A DNA stretch of 64,000 nt. Source: Nitrospirota bacterium (GTDB lineage Bacteria; Nitrospirota; JACRHJ01). The position numbers were made by a program, and so were the translations under genes. Below the pieces are notes generated by a model. That model searched no databases. It worked only from the letters and a program-made list of their open reading frames with translations, and was not told the DNA's origin. The stretch lies in contig JAJYHX010000004.1 of the NCBI GenBank assembly GCA_021784575.1, positions 1 through 64,000 on the forward strand. The letters run 5' to 3'. Below are positions 51,032 to 61,109 of the stretch, in pieces; position 1 is the stretch's first letter; the number at the start of each line of letters is the position of its first letter.

Positions 51032-52176
51032 TTCGGCCTCCCGGCAAAATAATGCTCCACTTTGGCCGCGAAATCTCTGTATGATTTGCTGATCTCAGAG
51101 TTTGGGAACAGGACCGGCAGCGGCTGCCCTCTGTTAATGGATGTTATTACGGAGTTGAAATCGTTGGGTATGTCCCAGAAACAATCGTAACCGAGTGTCT
51201 TTTCAGCGTCTTTTATGCTTATGTCTCCTCTTTTCAGATACCTGTTGACAACAAGCTTCACCTTGCCTCCCATGTCGAGCCTGCTGAACACGGTGAGCGA
51301 TTTCTGGAGGCTCTTGATTGAGGGCAGGCTCATGACCCCGACTGCGACTATCAAATCGGACACGTCGAAGGCCGCGAGGTTCATTTCGTTGAACGAGCCT
51401 GCGGAGTCCACGACTACATAGCTGAACATCTTCTTCAGGAGGTTTATCACGGCCCTTGCGTCGTTGGGAGTTACGCTTATCGCTTCCTCGATTGTTTTCG
51501 GCTCTCCGAGCAGATAAATCCCCGATGCGTGTTTTGCGAGGACTCCCCTCAGGAAGACGGCGTCGAGCCTGGAGATGTTGGCCGTAACGTCCGAAATCGT
51601 ATATTTCGGTTTCAGGTTCAGGAATATGCCCGCGTCCCCGCCTTCGAGGTCGAGGTCTACCAGGACCACCTGCTTGTTGGTTGCCAGGTGAAGGCTTACG
51701 GCAAGGTTGGTGGCTATGGAGGTATTCCCGGTTCCTCCCTTTGGAGAGAAACAGAGTATGGCCTTGCCGTGCGCGTTTGCTTCGCCGCCGGAGGGAGACG
51801 AGGCGAGCGACCCGATTTTCTTTAACGAATTGAAAATATCCCTCGGCTTTATCGGCCTCGGCAGAAAATCGCTCGCGCCGGAGCGCATGGCCCTAAGGAT
51901 TATATCGGATGAGCTGTCCCGGGAAATGGCGAATATGGACAGCCCGGGGACCGCCTCCAGCATTTTCTCCATTACCTGAAATGCCTGCGGCAGGTCAATA
52001 TCCAGGTCTATCAGCACAAGCGTCGGTTTCAGCTTGAGGATGCCTTCATACCCGGAAGAGTAGTTTTTCGCCGTTCCGGCCACCGTCATGCCAGCAAACT
52101 GGCTCAATATCTCCGTCGTCGCGCTTCTCGAATCCTCGTCTCCGTCTATGATAAATGCTGTTACGCGTTCGGTCAT
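51028..52176 (-). CDS. cpaE: Tad localisation ATPase CpaE/TadZ (REC-like plus ParA-like)
   Basis: N-terminal receiver-like domain; [42 protein letters not shown]. Confidence 0.92.
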   Translation of the reverse strand: MTERVTAFIIDGDEDSRSATTEILSQFAGMTVAGTAKNYSSGYEGILKLKPTLVLIDLDIDLPQAFQVMEKMLEAVPGLSIFAISRDSSSDIILRAMRSGASDFLPRPIKPRDIFNSLKKIGSLASSPSGGEANAHGKAILCFSPKGGTGNTSIATNLAVSLHLATNKQVVLVDLDLEGGDAGIFLNLKPKYTISDVTANISRLDAVFLRGVLAKHASGIYLLGEPKTIEEAISVTPNDARAVINLLKKMFSYVVVDSAGSFNEMNLAAFDVSDLIVAVGVMSLPSIKSLQKSLTVFSRLDMGGKVKLVVNRYLKRGDISIKDAEKTLGYDCFWDIPNDFNSVITSINRGQPLPVLFPNSEISKSYRDFAAKVEHYFAGRPK

Positions 52177-52196
52177 TTTTGTTCTTTCCCATGAGA

Positions 52197-53732
52197 TTAA
52201 TGATTGACAAGTCCATATTTGAGGTTCGGGTCCACAAGCACTACCGCGCCCTCGGCATCGACATCATTCACAAGCTGCTGAAGTTTCTGGGTAAAACTGC
52301 AATCCGGCGCGGGGTCGCTTTGCGGCGGCTGCAGGATATATTCGTCGTCCGCCCCCAGCTGCGGCGGCAGCGGCACGGCGTGCCCGTATGCCGTCCCTCC
52401 GCCCTTGCCGTTAGGCCCTCCGGGGTCGAGCGTCGAGGGGTCTCCGTTAAAGGGGCTGTCCGAGTAGCCGTCTATCTGGATTATGCCGTAACCGACCACC
52501 GTTACCGCGTCCGCCACGCTGTTGCCTGGAGTATGCGTGCCGTCATAGACCATCACTATCAGCTTCGAGCCTTTCGGATACTGCTGCCAGAACCTTATTC
52601 CGTTCAGGCTGTCGGTCGCCAAATAGAATTTCTTGTTGAGCGGGTTCGAGCCGCTGCTGTCGAAATAGGGAATAGTGGCGTACGGGCACTGGGACGGGTC
52701 GTTTCCGTTGGAAGTGTTATAGTTGTCGTCTGGATAATAGTTTGGAGAATACCTGATTATCTCTCTCACGGCGTTCGGCGGAATGACGTTGGACGGTATG
52801 CCGTTGAACAGATAGCTGAAGTTGAGGTCGTATTTAGTCGGGTTGACGGTGCCGGAGTTCGCCGATGGTATCTGTGAGAAGTTGCTGGGGCATGAGGGAC
52901 TGCATGTGCCCGTGTTGGCATTCTGCTGGACCTCATACCACGTTCCGTTACCATTGTGATAATCCGTCCTGAGCAGGACGTCGACGTAACCGTTCATATT
53001 GAACGAACTCTTATTGACGTTAGCCGCGGCGCCTATTATGGCGAAGGTCTTTCCTCCAAGCCCCGGAGTGAGATTGTCCGCATTCAGAGACCTCATGAAA
53101 CTATCCGGGTATACCTGGTTATACGGCGACCCGGGGGTAGGGCTAGAACCTTCGTTCCAGTACTCGTTGACCGCTATGGGCACAACGTTGACATTGTGTA
53201 TCCTCGCGGCAATTGCCACCGAGGATATTCCCGTATTGAATAGCGAGAATACGCGCGAGAACCAGTTCTCGACCAGAGGCTGCGCGGGTATTGTCCCCTG
53301 GCGCCGGGCGTATACCTCGACTGCGTTGATGGGCGCAGTCCCGCCGGTGACGGCGGGCGTGAAGACGCCTTTGGCCCAGTTCCCGACGATTATATCCGCA
53401 TCGGGCTGAAGCGCCACCGGTATCGGCCCCCCAACGGGCGCTCCGGGAGACGGCCCGTATGCCGGCACGTCTGAATAGGCCACGTCCGCAAAGTTCAGGG
53501 CCGCGATCCTCTGCGCCGCGTCCCTGGCGTAGGTCTGGGTGGTGTCGGTCGTGCCGTCGAGGTTCTCCGCCCCGGCGAGGGCGGCGGCGTCCGCCGCCAC
53601 CTGAAGCTGGTTCTTCACCTGATACAGGTGCCCGATGTCTATGGCCATGGCGGCCATCCCCATTAGCACTACCAGAGACAGCGCCAGCAATACCAGCGAG
53701 AACCCTTTTTCGTTTTTAACCGCTTTAAACAT
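52197..53732 (-). CDS. TadG-like pilus assembly protein
   Basis: KNEKGFSLVLLALSLVVLMGMAAMAIDIGHLYQVKNQLQVAADAAALAGAENL. Confidence 0.85.
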   Translation of the reverse strand: MFKAVKNEKGFSLVLLALSLVVLMGMAAMAIDIGHLYQVKNQLQVAADAAALAGAENLDGTTDTTQTYARDAAQRIAALNFADVAYSDVPAYGPSPGAPVGGPIPVALQPDADIIVGNWAKGVFTPAVTGGTAPINAVEVYARRQGTIPAQPLVENWFSRVFSLFNTGISSVAIAARIHNVNVVPIAVNEYWNEGSSPTPGSPYNQVYPDSFMRSLNADNLTPGLGGKTFAIIGAAANVNKSSFNMNGYVDVLLRTDYHNGNGTWYEVQQNANTGTCSPSCPSNFSQIPSANSGTVNPTKYDLNFSYLFNGIPSNVIPPNAVREIIRYSPNYYPDDNYNTSNGNDPSQCPYATIPYFDSSGSNPLNKKFYLATDSLNGIRFWQQYPKGSKLIVMVYDGTHTPGNSVADAVTVVGYGIIQIDGYSDSPFNGDPSTLDPGGPNGKGGGTAYGHAVPLPPQLGADDEYILQPPQSDPAPDCSFTQKLQQLVNDVDAEGAVVLVDPNLKYGLVNH

Positions 53733-53759
53733 GGCTCCCCTCTTGCGTGAACACCCCGG

Positions 53760-55244
53760 TTATTTAAGCTTCTCCGGGTCGAGAGACCTGTGCGTAGGCA
53801 TAAGAGGTATCCATCTCAGGTCCTCTTTCTGCTGCTTGTTCGGCTCGTTCGCTCCGGGGAACTTAACCTTCTTGCCCGGGGCCATCGGCTGCATGAGCTT
53901 CGGCGTTATGAAGAACAGGAGCTCCTGGTCTTTTTTGTTCATGGTCTGATACCTGAAAAACGCGCCTATAATCGGGAGGTCTCCAAGCACCGGTAGCTTG
54001 GCCAGCTCCTTGCTCCAGGTATTGTTTATAAGGCCCGCTATTACGAACGACTGGCCGTCCTTCAGGTCAACCGCCGTCGAGACCCTGTTGGTAGAGAATA
54101 CCGGCATGGAAAAGCCGTTGATTGACGCCTCGTTGCTGGATATGCTGCTGACCTCCGCCGGGTCTATATTAAGCCTGATAAGCCCGGTTTCCGTAACTAT
54201 CGGATTGAAATTGAGCCGCACGCCGAACTTCTTGTAATAGACGCTGACAGTCGGGGTGCCGCCGGCGTTAGCGGAGGTTACCACCGGCACAGGCACCTCG
54301 CCGCCGGCCAGGAATGTGCCCCTCGCTCCGCTCCTCACTATGAGGTTCGGCTCGGCGAGTATCTTGGCCAGCCCCTTGGAGGCAAGCGCCTGAAGCAGGT
54401 ACTGGACTCCGTTATGCCAGTCCACCACGCCGAACGTGGCGCCGTTGATGTTATTGGTGGTAAGCCCGCCGCTCTGCATCCCCTGAAGGAGCGGCCCTAT
54501 AGTGGAGAGGCCGCCGGTAACCGGCGAGACGGCGGAATCCAGCGTCAGGTATTTGCCGGCATACGACCAGTTGATGCCGAGCTTGGACGACGCGTCCCTG
54601 TCTATGGAGGCGACCGTTATCTGGAGCATGACCTGCGGCGAGCCTTTCACTTCGAGGAGCATCACGAACTGAAAGCCGTTGCCCTGGCCGGCGCCGACGG
54701 GACGGACCTCTTTTACCACGCCTCCCTGGAGGACGTACAGCTCCTTCTCCGTAATGTCCCTGCCGAAACCGAGCAGGAGGTTCCGCACCTTCTGGAGCCT
54801 GTAATCCGTCGATACGGCGCCGGTAACCACCAGGGTATTGCTGTTTATCATCTTGAACTGGATGTCGTCGCCCGGGGCGATCTTTTTTACCTGCGACTTA
54901 AGCCCTGACAGGTCCACCCTGACATTCACGTCGAAGAACGTCTGGCTGCCGTTTTTCTCCCAGACTATGAGCGTTGTATCCCCGATTTTCTTGCCGTTTA
55001 TCTGGATGTCCTTCGGGTCCACAACGACGACATCCGCCACGGCCGGATCGGCAATGGAGACCGTTTTTACGGCCACCGGGATGGTAATGACGGTGGCCTT
55101 ACCGACGATTACATTAATGGGTACGGCCTTGGCGGCTTCCGCGAGACCCGCCGGAAACATAATGGATATGCCAACTGCAAGCGCAAGGACAATCGACGGC
55201 ATGTGCCCGGCCCTTAGCCTAAACAGTCTGTGTGCTTTGTTCAT
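53760..55244 (-). CDS. cpaC: Outer-membrane secretin CpaC/RcpA
   Basis: GKATVITIPVAVKTVSIADPAVADVVVVDPKDIQINGKKIGDTTLIVWEKNGS; secretin signature region ELAKLPVLGDLPIIGAFFRYQT. Confidence 0.95.
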   Translation of the reverse strand: MNKAHRLFRLRAGHMPSIVLALAVGISIMFPAGLAEAAKAVPINVIVGKATVITIPVAVKTVSIADPAVADVVVVDPKDIQINGKKIGDTTLIVWEKNGSQTFFDVNVRVDLSGLKSQVKKIAPGDDIQFKMINSNTLVVTGAVSTDYRLQKVRNLLLGFGRDITEKELYVLQGGVVKEVRPVGAGQGNGFQFVMLLEVKGSPQVMLQITVASIDRDASSKLGINWSYAGKYLTLDSAVSPVTGGLSTIGPLLQGMQSGGLTTNNINGATFGVVDWHNGVQYLLQALASKGLAKILAEPNLIVRSGARGTFLAGGEVPVPVVTSANAGGTPTVSVYYKKFGVRLNFNPIVTETGLIRLNIDPAEVSSISSNEASINGFSMPVFSTNRVSTAVDLKDGQSFVIAGLINNTWSKELAKLPVLGDLPIIGAFFRYQTMNKKDQELLFFITPKLMQPMAPGKKVKFPGANEPNKQQKEDLRWIPLMPTHRSLDPEKLK

Positions 55245-55274
55245 TACCGCTCTCCTTTTTAAGGTCCGGGTTCT

Positions 55275-56135
55275 CTATTTGAAAGTCTGACTGCTTATTG
55301 CGCTGCCCCTTATCACCCTTATGGAACTCATGCTCGCCTTCCTTGCGCGGGGTTTCCTTCTTATTACGCGGGCAATCCTCCGGACAGGCCTTGCGGGCGC
55401 GCTACCGAGGAGCGAATATACTGTTGCGCCGGTGGTTTTGACCTTCTGGGTGTCTCCCTCATGTTTCAGGACAAGCTGAATCCTGTTCTCGCTCGCGAGC
55501 GCGAGTTTCTCCGCCTGTTCCGGCTTTACATCCAGCGTTACCGTCGGCACCGTTACAGGCTTGCCTTCCTTCTGCTCAAGTATCTGGCCGACGGCAAGCA
55601 CCTTTATGTTCTGGAGTATTATCTTGCTTATCCTCGTATTGATGCCCGCGCCCGCGGGCTGATAGGGAGAGTTGACGGTGGCGATGACATCGACAACCGC
55701 GTTCGGGAGAATAAAACCAGCCACCCCCGCCACGTCGTTTACCGCCAGCGTAATCGCCCTGTCCCCGGGCGGTATGATAAAGCTCATCACCCCGGTGTCG
55801 GATTTGACGGGCGCGAGAGAGGATTCGAGCACCGGAGTCCCGGCGGGTATGTCGGTAACCGCGAACCTGCCCGTCGCCAGCCTGGCGTCCACGAACCCGC
55901 CCTTCGGCACGCTGCTTGCGGGCCAGGAGGCGGTTTTAAGCATGGGTGCCTGTATAATCGTGCCGAAGGGTATGTCCGACGCCGCGACGACCACCTGCCG
56001 GACCTGCGTCTTCGCCTGCATGACCTCGCGGTTCTTTGCGCTTAAATAACTGAAGACCATATACGCCGCCACGGATGCCAGCGCCAGCGCGGCAACGACA
56101 ACCGTCACGGTTCTCAATCTCGTAGGTGTGGCCAT
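55275..56135 (-). CDS. cpaB: CpaB/RcpC pilus assembly protein (SAF domain)
   Basis: VVVAASDIPFGTIIQAPMLKTASWPASSVP; DRAITLAVNDVAGVAGFILPNAVVDVIAT. Confidence 0.95.
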   Translation of the reverse strand: MATPTRLRTVTVVVAALALASVAAYMVFSYLSAKNREVMQAKTQVRQVVVAASDIPFGTIIQAPMLKTASWPASSVPKGGFVDARLATGRFAVTDIPAGTPVLESSLAPVKSDTGVMSFIIPPGDRAITLAVNDVAGVAGFILPNAVVDVIATVNSPYQPAGAGINTRISKIILQNIKVLAVGQILEQKEGKPVTVPTVTLDVKPEQAEKLALASENRIQLVLKHEGDTQKVKTTGATVYSLLGSAPARPVRRIARVIRRKPRARKASMSSIRVIRGSAISSQTFK

Positions 56136-56174
56136 ATCATGCCTCCATTATTTCTCGTGGAACGGTTACGACCG

Positions 56175-56654
56175 CTACTGTTGCGGACCCTGATACATCA
56201 TGGCAGCCCGCCTTACTATGGGCACAGTCCCGTCCAGAACCGGTATTATCTCACCGCTTAAGGCACGGAAATCATACGTTACTATAACGCTTATTGTATC
56301 GCCAGACGATATGTTATCGAAGGTCTTTGCCTGGCCGGACCGGCCCGTGGCGGAGAGATTTACGAAGACGTCTCCGCCCGGAACGGCGCCAATCTGCGCG
56401 GTTATCTGGCCGAAGGTGTAGTTTGTGACGTTGGATGTGAAGGTCTGGGCGTTTGGTTGTTTTGGTTGTTCGGATGCGAAACGCGCGCCTGCGCGCGCGC
56501 CGTTTGTCATGATATTGCCGCAATGCCAGGCCCGCGCAAACTCCGTTATCGCCAGGAGAAGCGTGACAAGGAGAAGCGCCACCAGCGCAAATTCAACAAG
56601 GGCCTGTCCCTTGACGCATCGCAGGCTGTTTTTGGCATCCGTAAGACTTATCAT
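56175..56654 (-). CDS. TadE-like pseudopilin/assembly protein 1
   Basis: CVKGQALVEFALVALLLVTLLLAITEFARAWHCGNIMTNGARAGARFA. Confidence 0.9.
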   Translation of the reverse strand: MISLTDAKNSLRCVKGQALVEFALVALLLVTLLLAITEFARAWHCGNIMTNGARAGARFASEQPKQPNAQTFTSNVTNYTFGQITAQIGAVPGGDVFVNLSATGRSGQAKTFDNISSGDTISVIVTYDFRALSGEIIPVLDGTVPIVRRAAMMYQGPQQ

Positions 56655-56687
56655 CGAATATAACCCTTAAGTTAATCCGTATACGCG

Positions 56688-57155
56688 CTACTCGACGAGG
56701 ATGGACGCGGATCTCGTCATGGGCACAGTGCCGCTGAAATAAGACTTTTGATTACAAGATGTTACGATGCCTGGAATAACCTCAAAATCATATACCACCG
56801 AAACTCTCAGCGTGTCGCCGTGAGTCGCGTCGCTTACCAGTTTCTGAGCATTTGTGTTCTTGTCGAACACCTGGACGCTTGGGGTGCCCTGTATCCCGTC
56901 CGGCGGGATTACGGCGCCAATCTCGCTCCTGAGATATGTTTCTATCAGCGTTTGCGAGGTGGATGAATTGCCCAGCACCGCGCCGTACCGGGCGGCGGCC
57001 CGGACGGAATTATCGAGATTATTGGAATAAAACCAAGCTCTTCCAAATTCTATGATGCCGAAAAAAAGCGCCAGGAAAAGGGTTATTACGATGGCTGCTT
57101 CCACCATCGCCTGCCCCTTGCGGTTTTTTATGACGGTATTGCCCCCGGGCTTCAT
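56688..57155 (-). CDS. TadE-like pseudopilin/assembly protein 2
   Basis: NRKGQAMVEAAIVITLFLALFFGIIEFGRAWFYSNNLDNSVRAAARYGAV. Confidence 0.9.
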   Translation of the reverse strand: MKPGGNTVIKNRKGQAMVEAAIVITLFLALFFGIIEFGRAWFYSNNLDNSVRAAARYGAVLGNSSTSQTLIETYLRSEIGAVIPPDGIQGTPSVQVFDKNTNAQKLVSDATHGDTLRVSVVYDFEVIPGIVTSCNQKSYFSGTVPMTRSASILVE

Positions 57156-57247
57156 GGCTGCCTCCTTTCGTCAAGGCCAAAATACTGCACCTTGCAGTCT
57201 GGCCCCGCCGGACATTGCATCCGGCGGGGCAGTTCGGTTTTGCGGTC

Positions 57248-57454
57248 TTACGAGCCTATGCAGGTAGCAACTGTGTTGAGCCTGCTGGAGACATTGGTGC
57301 CGAGCGTTGAAAGCGCAACTATGGCGACTATGGCTATAAGCGCCAGGATGAGGGCGTATTCCACGAGGGCCTGCCCTTCTTCGTTTTTCAGAACGTCCTT
57401 TGCCTTCTCCATTAAATAAAAACCCTTGAACTTTCCTATCAGCCTGTTAATCAT
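57248..57454 (-). CDS. flp: Flp/Fap pilin
   Basis: KNEEGQALVEYALILALIAIVAIVALSTLGTNVSSRLNTVATCIGS; second ATG (57454) is correctly spaced from GGAGG. Confidence 0.93.
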   Translation of the reverse strand: MINRLIGKFKGFYLMEKAKDVLKNEEGQALVEYALILALIAIVAIVALSTLGTNVSSRLNTVATCIGS

Positions 57455-57566
57455 TTTCATCCTCCGTTTCGTTAATTAACGCCCGTTCCCTCATGCTGCT
57501 CTTAACTGCAACCCTGCCCCCGTTCGCCTCCTTTCATTAAAAGTATTAAATTTTTTTTGGAGCTTA

Positions 57567-57595
57567 AATATAACAACTTCTTAGTATCTTGTCAA
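57567..57595 (-). promoter_or_regulatory. Sigma-70 promoter for the flp/tad operon
   Basis: TTGACA-17 bp-TATATT on the minus strand. Confidence 0.7.
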
Positions 57596-57791
57596 TATTA
57601 ATAATCTAAATAGTTGGATAATCACTTATGTTAATTATTTTCTTCTTTAGTATTGATTCGTTCTTTAAAAGAAATGTAACGAAACTCCCCGGTTTTGTCA
57701 AAAACCTTTAATGTATTACAGGAAGTTATGCGCTCTCAAGCCGATTAGCGCCGAAATATTAAAAAAAAATAAAATAGACAATCATAATTTG

Positions 57792-57820
57792 TTGTAAAAA
57801 AATTGCTCGTCTGTTATACA
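57792..57820 (+). promoter_or_regulatory. Sigma-70-like promoter for the MshEN-AAA+ gene
   Basis: TTGTAA-17 bp-TATACA, 22 bp upstream of ATG with GGGGAGGTGAG Shine-Dalgarno. Confidence 0.6.
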
Positions 57821-57841
57821 TAGATGCAGGGGAGGTGAGAA

Positions 57842-59248
57842 ATGGGGCAGTCGCTTGGTGAAATGCTTACAAGTGCCGGAGTAATAACGGATACGGAGTT
57901 AGAAACGGCTCTCGAACGACAGAAATTATACGGAGGGCGCCTTGGCGCGAACCTGATATCCATGGGATTCATCACCAGGGAAACCCTCGACACCTTTCTT
58001 CACCACAAGCCCAAAAGACCGGCCACACTCGAAGACACCGGCCTGCCATCCGCATTTATTTCCGAGCTTGCGCTCAAGATTGCATCCTCGCTCGGGACGT
58101 TCACAATCGGCGAGGTTTCCAAAAGGATAAAGCTGCCTTCGAATATAGTTGACACAACCATACAGTCCCTCAGGCAGGACAAACTCTGCGAAGTGAAGGG
58201 CGGAGCTGGTTTTGCTCCAATAACCTATACGTTTTCCATCACGTCGGCGGGAAGGCAGCGCGCCGCCGAGCTTATCGAAAACAACCGTTATGTCGGTCCC
58301 GCACCGGTGTCGCTGGATGACTATACCAAGGCATTCGATTATCAGACGGCCAGGAACATGTTCATCCCGGAGGAAAGGCTGCGGGAGGTATTCTCTCCTT
58401 TCATATTGGACGACAGGATCTTCGAGCAATTCGGGCCGGCAGTCAATTCGGGCAAATCGATATTCATTTACGGCCCGGCCGGCAACGGCAAAACGGCCCT
58501 GGCGGAGGCCATAGGCTCGTTGATGGGCGATGAAATTTATATCCCGTACTCAATCTCGGTTGAACGGGAGATAATAAACGTCTTCGACCCGATTAACCAC
58601 AGGGAATTGCGGTCTGACGGCGAAAACAACCTGTCGTCCGACGAGAGGTGGGTCCGCTGCCGCAGGCCGATTGTGCTTGTCGGAGGAGAGCTGACCCTGA
58701 ACATGCTCGACCTGGAATACAACCCGGCCTATAAATTCTACGAGGCGCCGCTTCAGCTTAAGGCGAACGGCGGAGTATTCATAATAGACGATTTCGGAAG
58801 ACAGCTTGTCAGTCCGAAGCATCTCCTTAACCGGTGGATCGTGCCGCTCGAACGCAGAACGGATTTCCTGACGCTTCATACCGGCAAGAAGTTCGAGATA
58901 CCCTTTGAACAGCTCGTGGTTTTTTCTACCAACATCGAGCCGCATGAGCTTGTGGACGAGGCTTTTTTAAGACGCATCCGCTACAAGGTCAAGATGGATC
59001 ATCCCACGAAGAAGGATTTCGCGGATATATTCCGACTGGTATGCGAGAGAAACTCCATCGAATTCAAACCCGACGTCCTCGATTACCTGCTGAAAGAGTA
59101 TTACGAAAAAAAGGACGTAAAATTAAACTCCTGCCATCCCAGAGACCTGATAGACCAGATAATAGACATGGCGCATTTCCGCAATGAAAAACCGGCCCTT
59201 ACGAAAGATGCCATAGACAAGGCGTGGAACAATTATTTCGTGTGCTGA
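57842..59248 (+). CDS. AAA+ ATPase with N-terminal MshEN/GspE_N-like domain
   Basis: N-term LGEMLTSAGVITDTELETALERQKLYGGRLGANLISMGFITRETLDTFL; Walker A IYGPAGNGKTAL; Walker B VFIIDDFGRQ; VFSTNIEPHELVDEAFLRRIRYKVKM. Confidence 0.85.
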   Translation: MGQSLGEMLTSAGVITDTELETALERQKLYGGRLGANLISMGFITRETLDTFLHHKPKRPATLEDTGLPSAFISELALKIASSLGTFTIGEVSKRIKLPSNIVDTTIQSLRQDKLCEVKGGAGFAPITYTFSITSAGRQRAAELIENNRYVGPAPVSLDDYTKAFDYQTARNMFIPEERLREVFSPFILDDRIFEQFGPAVNSGKSIFIYGPAGNGKTALAEAIGSLMGDEIYIPYSISVEREIINVFDPINHRELRSDGENNLSSDERWVRCRRPIVLVGGELTLNMLDLEYNPAYKFYEAPLQLKANGGVFIIDDFGRQLVSPKHLLNRWIVPLERRTDFLTLHTGKKFEIPFEQLVVFSTNIEPHELVDEAFLRRIRYKVKMDHPTKKDFADIFRLVCERNSIEFKPDVLDYLLKEYYEKKDVKLNSCHPRDLIDQIIDMAHFRNEKPALTKDAIDKAWNNYFVC

Positions 59249-59293
59249 TTCCACGCGCCGCTTCGCCCCCATGCTAATAAGCCTCACATCTCT

Positions 59294-59377
59294 TCATACT
59301 GCTCCCCTGAGCGCGAAATGATACACCAGTTCCGGCATGTCTTCACGCCTGTCCCGAAGCGGCGGGGTCGAGGCGTG
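59294..59377 (-). pseudogene. Remnant of an NtrC-family sigma-54 activator
   Basis: Reverse-strand frame reads HASTPPLRDRREDMPELVYHFALRGAV*, matching the PPLRxRxEDIPxLxxHF motif after the sigma-54 interaction core; no upstream AAA+ domain. Confidence 0.55.
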
Positions 59378-59606
59378 AGAGTTCCCCGTTTTATCTCAAG
59401 AAACACGTGGAATGCGGATACCGACAATTAATTCAAAGAGGAATGTATGCCTAATTTCAAGGCAAATTTTTAGGGAACCGGCGCGGGTCTTGTTCGCCCG
59501 CTCGCGCACTTTACCGGCGATTTGATATTGGAAGGAGTTAAACTGCCCCTGGGTTTTTCTGCATGTCCGGCCCGGTCCCGGTTGTTTGTGTTTGCAAAAA
59601 GCTCTG

Positions 59607-60764
59607 TTACAAATCTGTGACAGTGAGCTTGCGGCAAGCAGCGTGTTTTCCCTTTGCTACGGCTTTTTCACCCTGCCCGAAAAGGTCTTCTATCACGTCC
59701 CGGACATGCACTATTTCCCTGCAGCGGGCGGCGTTGGAACCGGAGAAGATAAGCCCCTCCTCGACATCTCCTTTATGAGCGGCCGTCAAAGCCTTTGCAA
59801 TGCAGAAACCCGTCTTCTCGGTCCGGAGCGAGCAGTGCTTGAGGCAATTTATCGTGCAGCGGTGGCCCTCCGGCGGACCCGCGCTCAACTTCTCGGAAAA
59901 TGCGTTCCTAATCGCCCTGCCGGGAAGGCCCACCGGGCTCTCTACAAGGATAATATCGTCGCTTTTGGCTTCTAAATACATCTGTTTGAATGCGTCCGGG
60001 GCATCACACTCGAACGTGCAGACAAAGCGGGTGCCCATCTGCACCCCGCGCGCACCCATCCCGAAAGCGCGCAGTGCGTCCTCCCTGCTCCATATGCCTC
60101 CGGCGGCAAGCACGGGGATATCGACTTTCAGCTCGGCGGCCAGGAATTCCACCAGATCCGGCACCACCTTCTCCAGGGTCATCTCGCTGCTGAATACCTC
60201 TTCGGCGCGCGCTCCGAGATGCCCGCCCGCCATAGCCGGGGCCTCCACGACAATCGCGTCCGGAAGGCGGCCGTGCAGCTTATCCCACTTCTTGATTATG
60301 AGCCTTGCCGCCTTTACGGAAGAGACTATGGGGACGAGCGCGACGTCCGGAAAGTCTTTCGTATACTCCGGAAGCTGCATCGGCAGCCCCGCGCCGGATA
60401 TGATGACCTGGGCGCCTTTTTCAGCGGCGGTCCTGACCATGTCTTCGTAATCGGTCAGGGCGACCATGCAGTTAACGGCGATTATGCCGTCCGGGGCGAT
60501 TATTCTCGCGGCGGCAATCTCGTCCGCGAGGGCGAGCTTGTTGGACTCGAAGTAGTTTTTGCCCGTGTAGTACTTGGAGGAAAACCCCAGGCCGACCGAC
60601 GCTATTGTCCCGATACCGCCTGCTTTCGCCACCGCGCCCGCCAGGCCCGATGCCGAGATTCGGACGCCCATCCCACCCTGCACAAGCGGATATGCGGGGA
60701 TATATTTTCCGATTTTTAACAGTGGCAGGTTTACCGAGGTGGAGTTGGATTTTTCTTCGCGCAT
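59607..60764 (-). CDS. Nitronate monooxygenase (2-nitropropane dioxygenase family)
   Basis: YPLVQGGMGVRISASGLAGAVAKAGGIGTIASVGLG; VVEAPAMAGGHLG; VLAAGGIWSREDALRAFGMGARGVQMGTRFV. Confidence 0.93.
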   Translation of the reverse strand: MREEKSNSTSVNLPLLKIGKYIPAYPLVQGGMGVRISASGLAGAVAKAGGIGTIASVGLGFSSKYYTGKNYFESNKLALADEIAAARIIAPDGIIAVNCMVALTDYEDMVRTAAEKGAQVIISGAGLPMQLPEYTKDFPDVALVPIVSSVKAARLIIKKWDKLHGRLPDAIVVEAPAMAGGHLGARAEEVFSSEMTLEKVVPDLVEFLAAELKVDIPVLAAGGIWSREDALRAFGMGARGVQMGTRFVCTFECDAPDAFKQMYLEAKSDDIILVESPVGLPGRAIRNAFSEKLSAGPPEGHRCTINCLKHCSLRTEKTGFCIAKALTAAHKGDVEEGLIFSGSNAARCREIVHVRDVIEDLFGQGEKAVAKGKHAACRKLTVTDL

Positions 60765-60924
60765 TCGCCTTATGCTTTCTTTAATTTTTTCTATATCTTT
60801 GAAAGCGCGGCGTTTCGGCGTGCTTAAGAAAGGTATAGAACTTTAAGGTTCTTGCGGGTAGCATAACATACCCCGCTTCCGATAGCTATATTATTCTACG
60901 CAGTCCGGTCATTACAGATATAGC

Positions 60925-60952
60925 TTGTAATTCGCCTCGTTTCGTGTATAAT
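60925..60952 (+). promoter_or_regulatory. Sigma-70 promoter for the DEAD-box helicase
   Basis: TTGTAA-16 bp-TATAAT. Confidence 0.6.
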
Positions 60953-61109
60953 GTAGCGAATTTGGCTATCAGGCCAATAACCGTTCGCTTACAGTCTCGC
61001 CAGTCTTTTTCGGAAACCTCCCCTGAAAAATTACAGTGCTTGCGTCGGCGGATGAAATGCGCCGGCCATTGCCGTGCAATAATCAAGACGGTAGTTCAGA
61101 AGGAGAGAA

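Noticed and set aside
57480-57540. Sigma-54 (-24/-12) promoter upstream of flp
   Set aside because: GG-N10-GC spacing exists (GGGGGCAGGGTTGC), but the TGGCAC element is poor and a better sigma-70 promoter lies just upstream.
59604-59625. CTGTTACAAAT-CTGTGACAGTG, resembling a Pho box
   Set aside because: It overlaps the 3' end of the nitronate monooxygenase coding sequence (KLTVTDL*) with no downstream start; likely coincidence.
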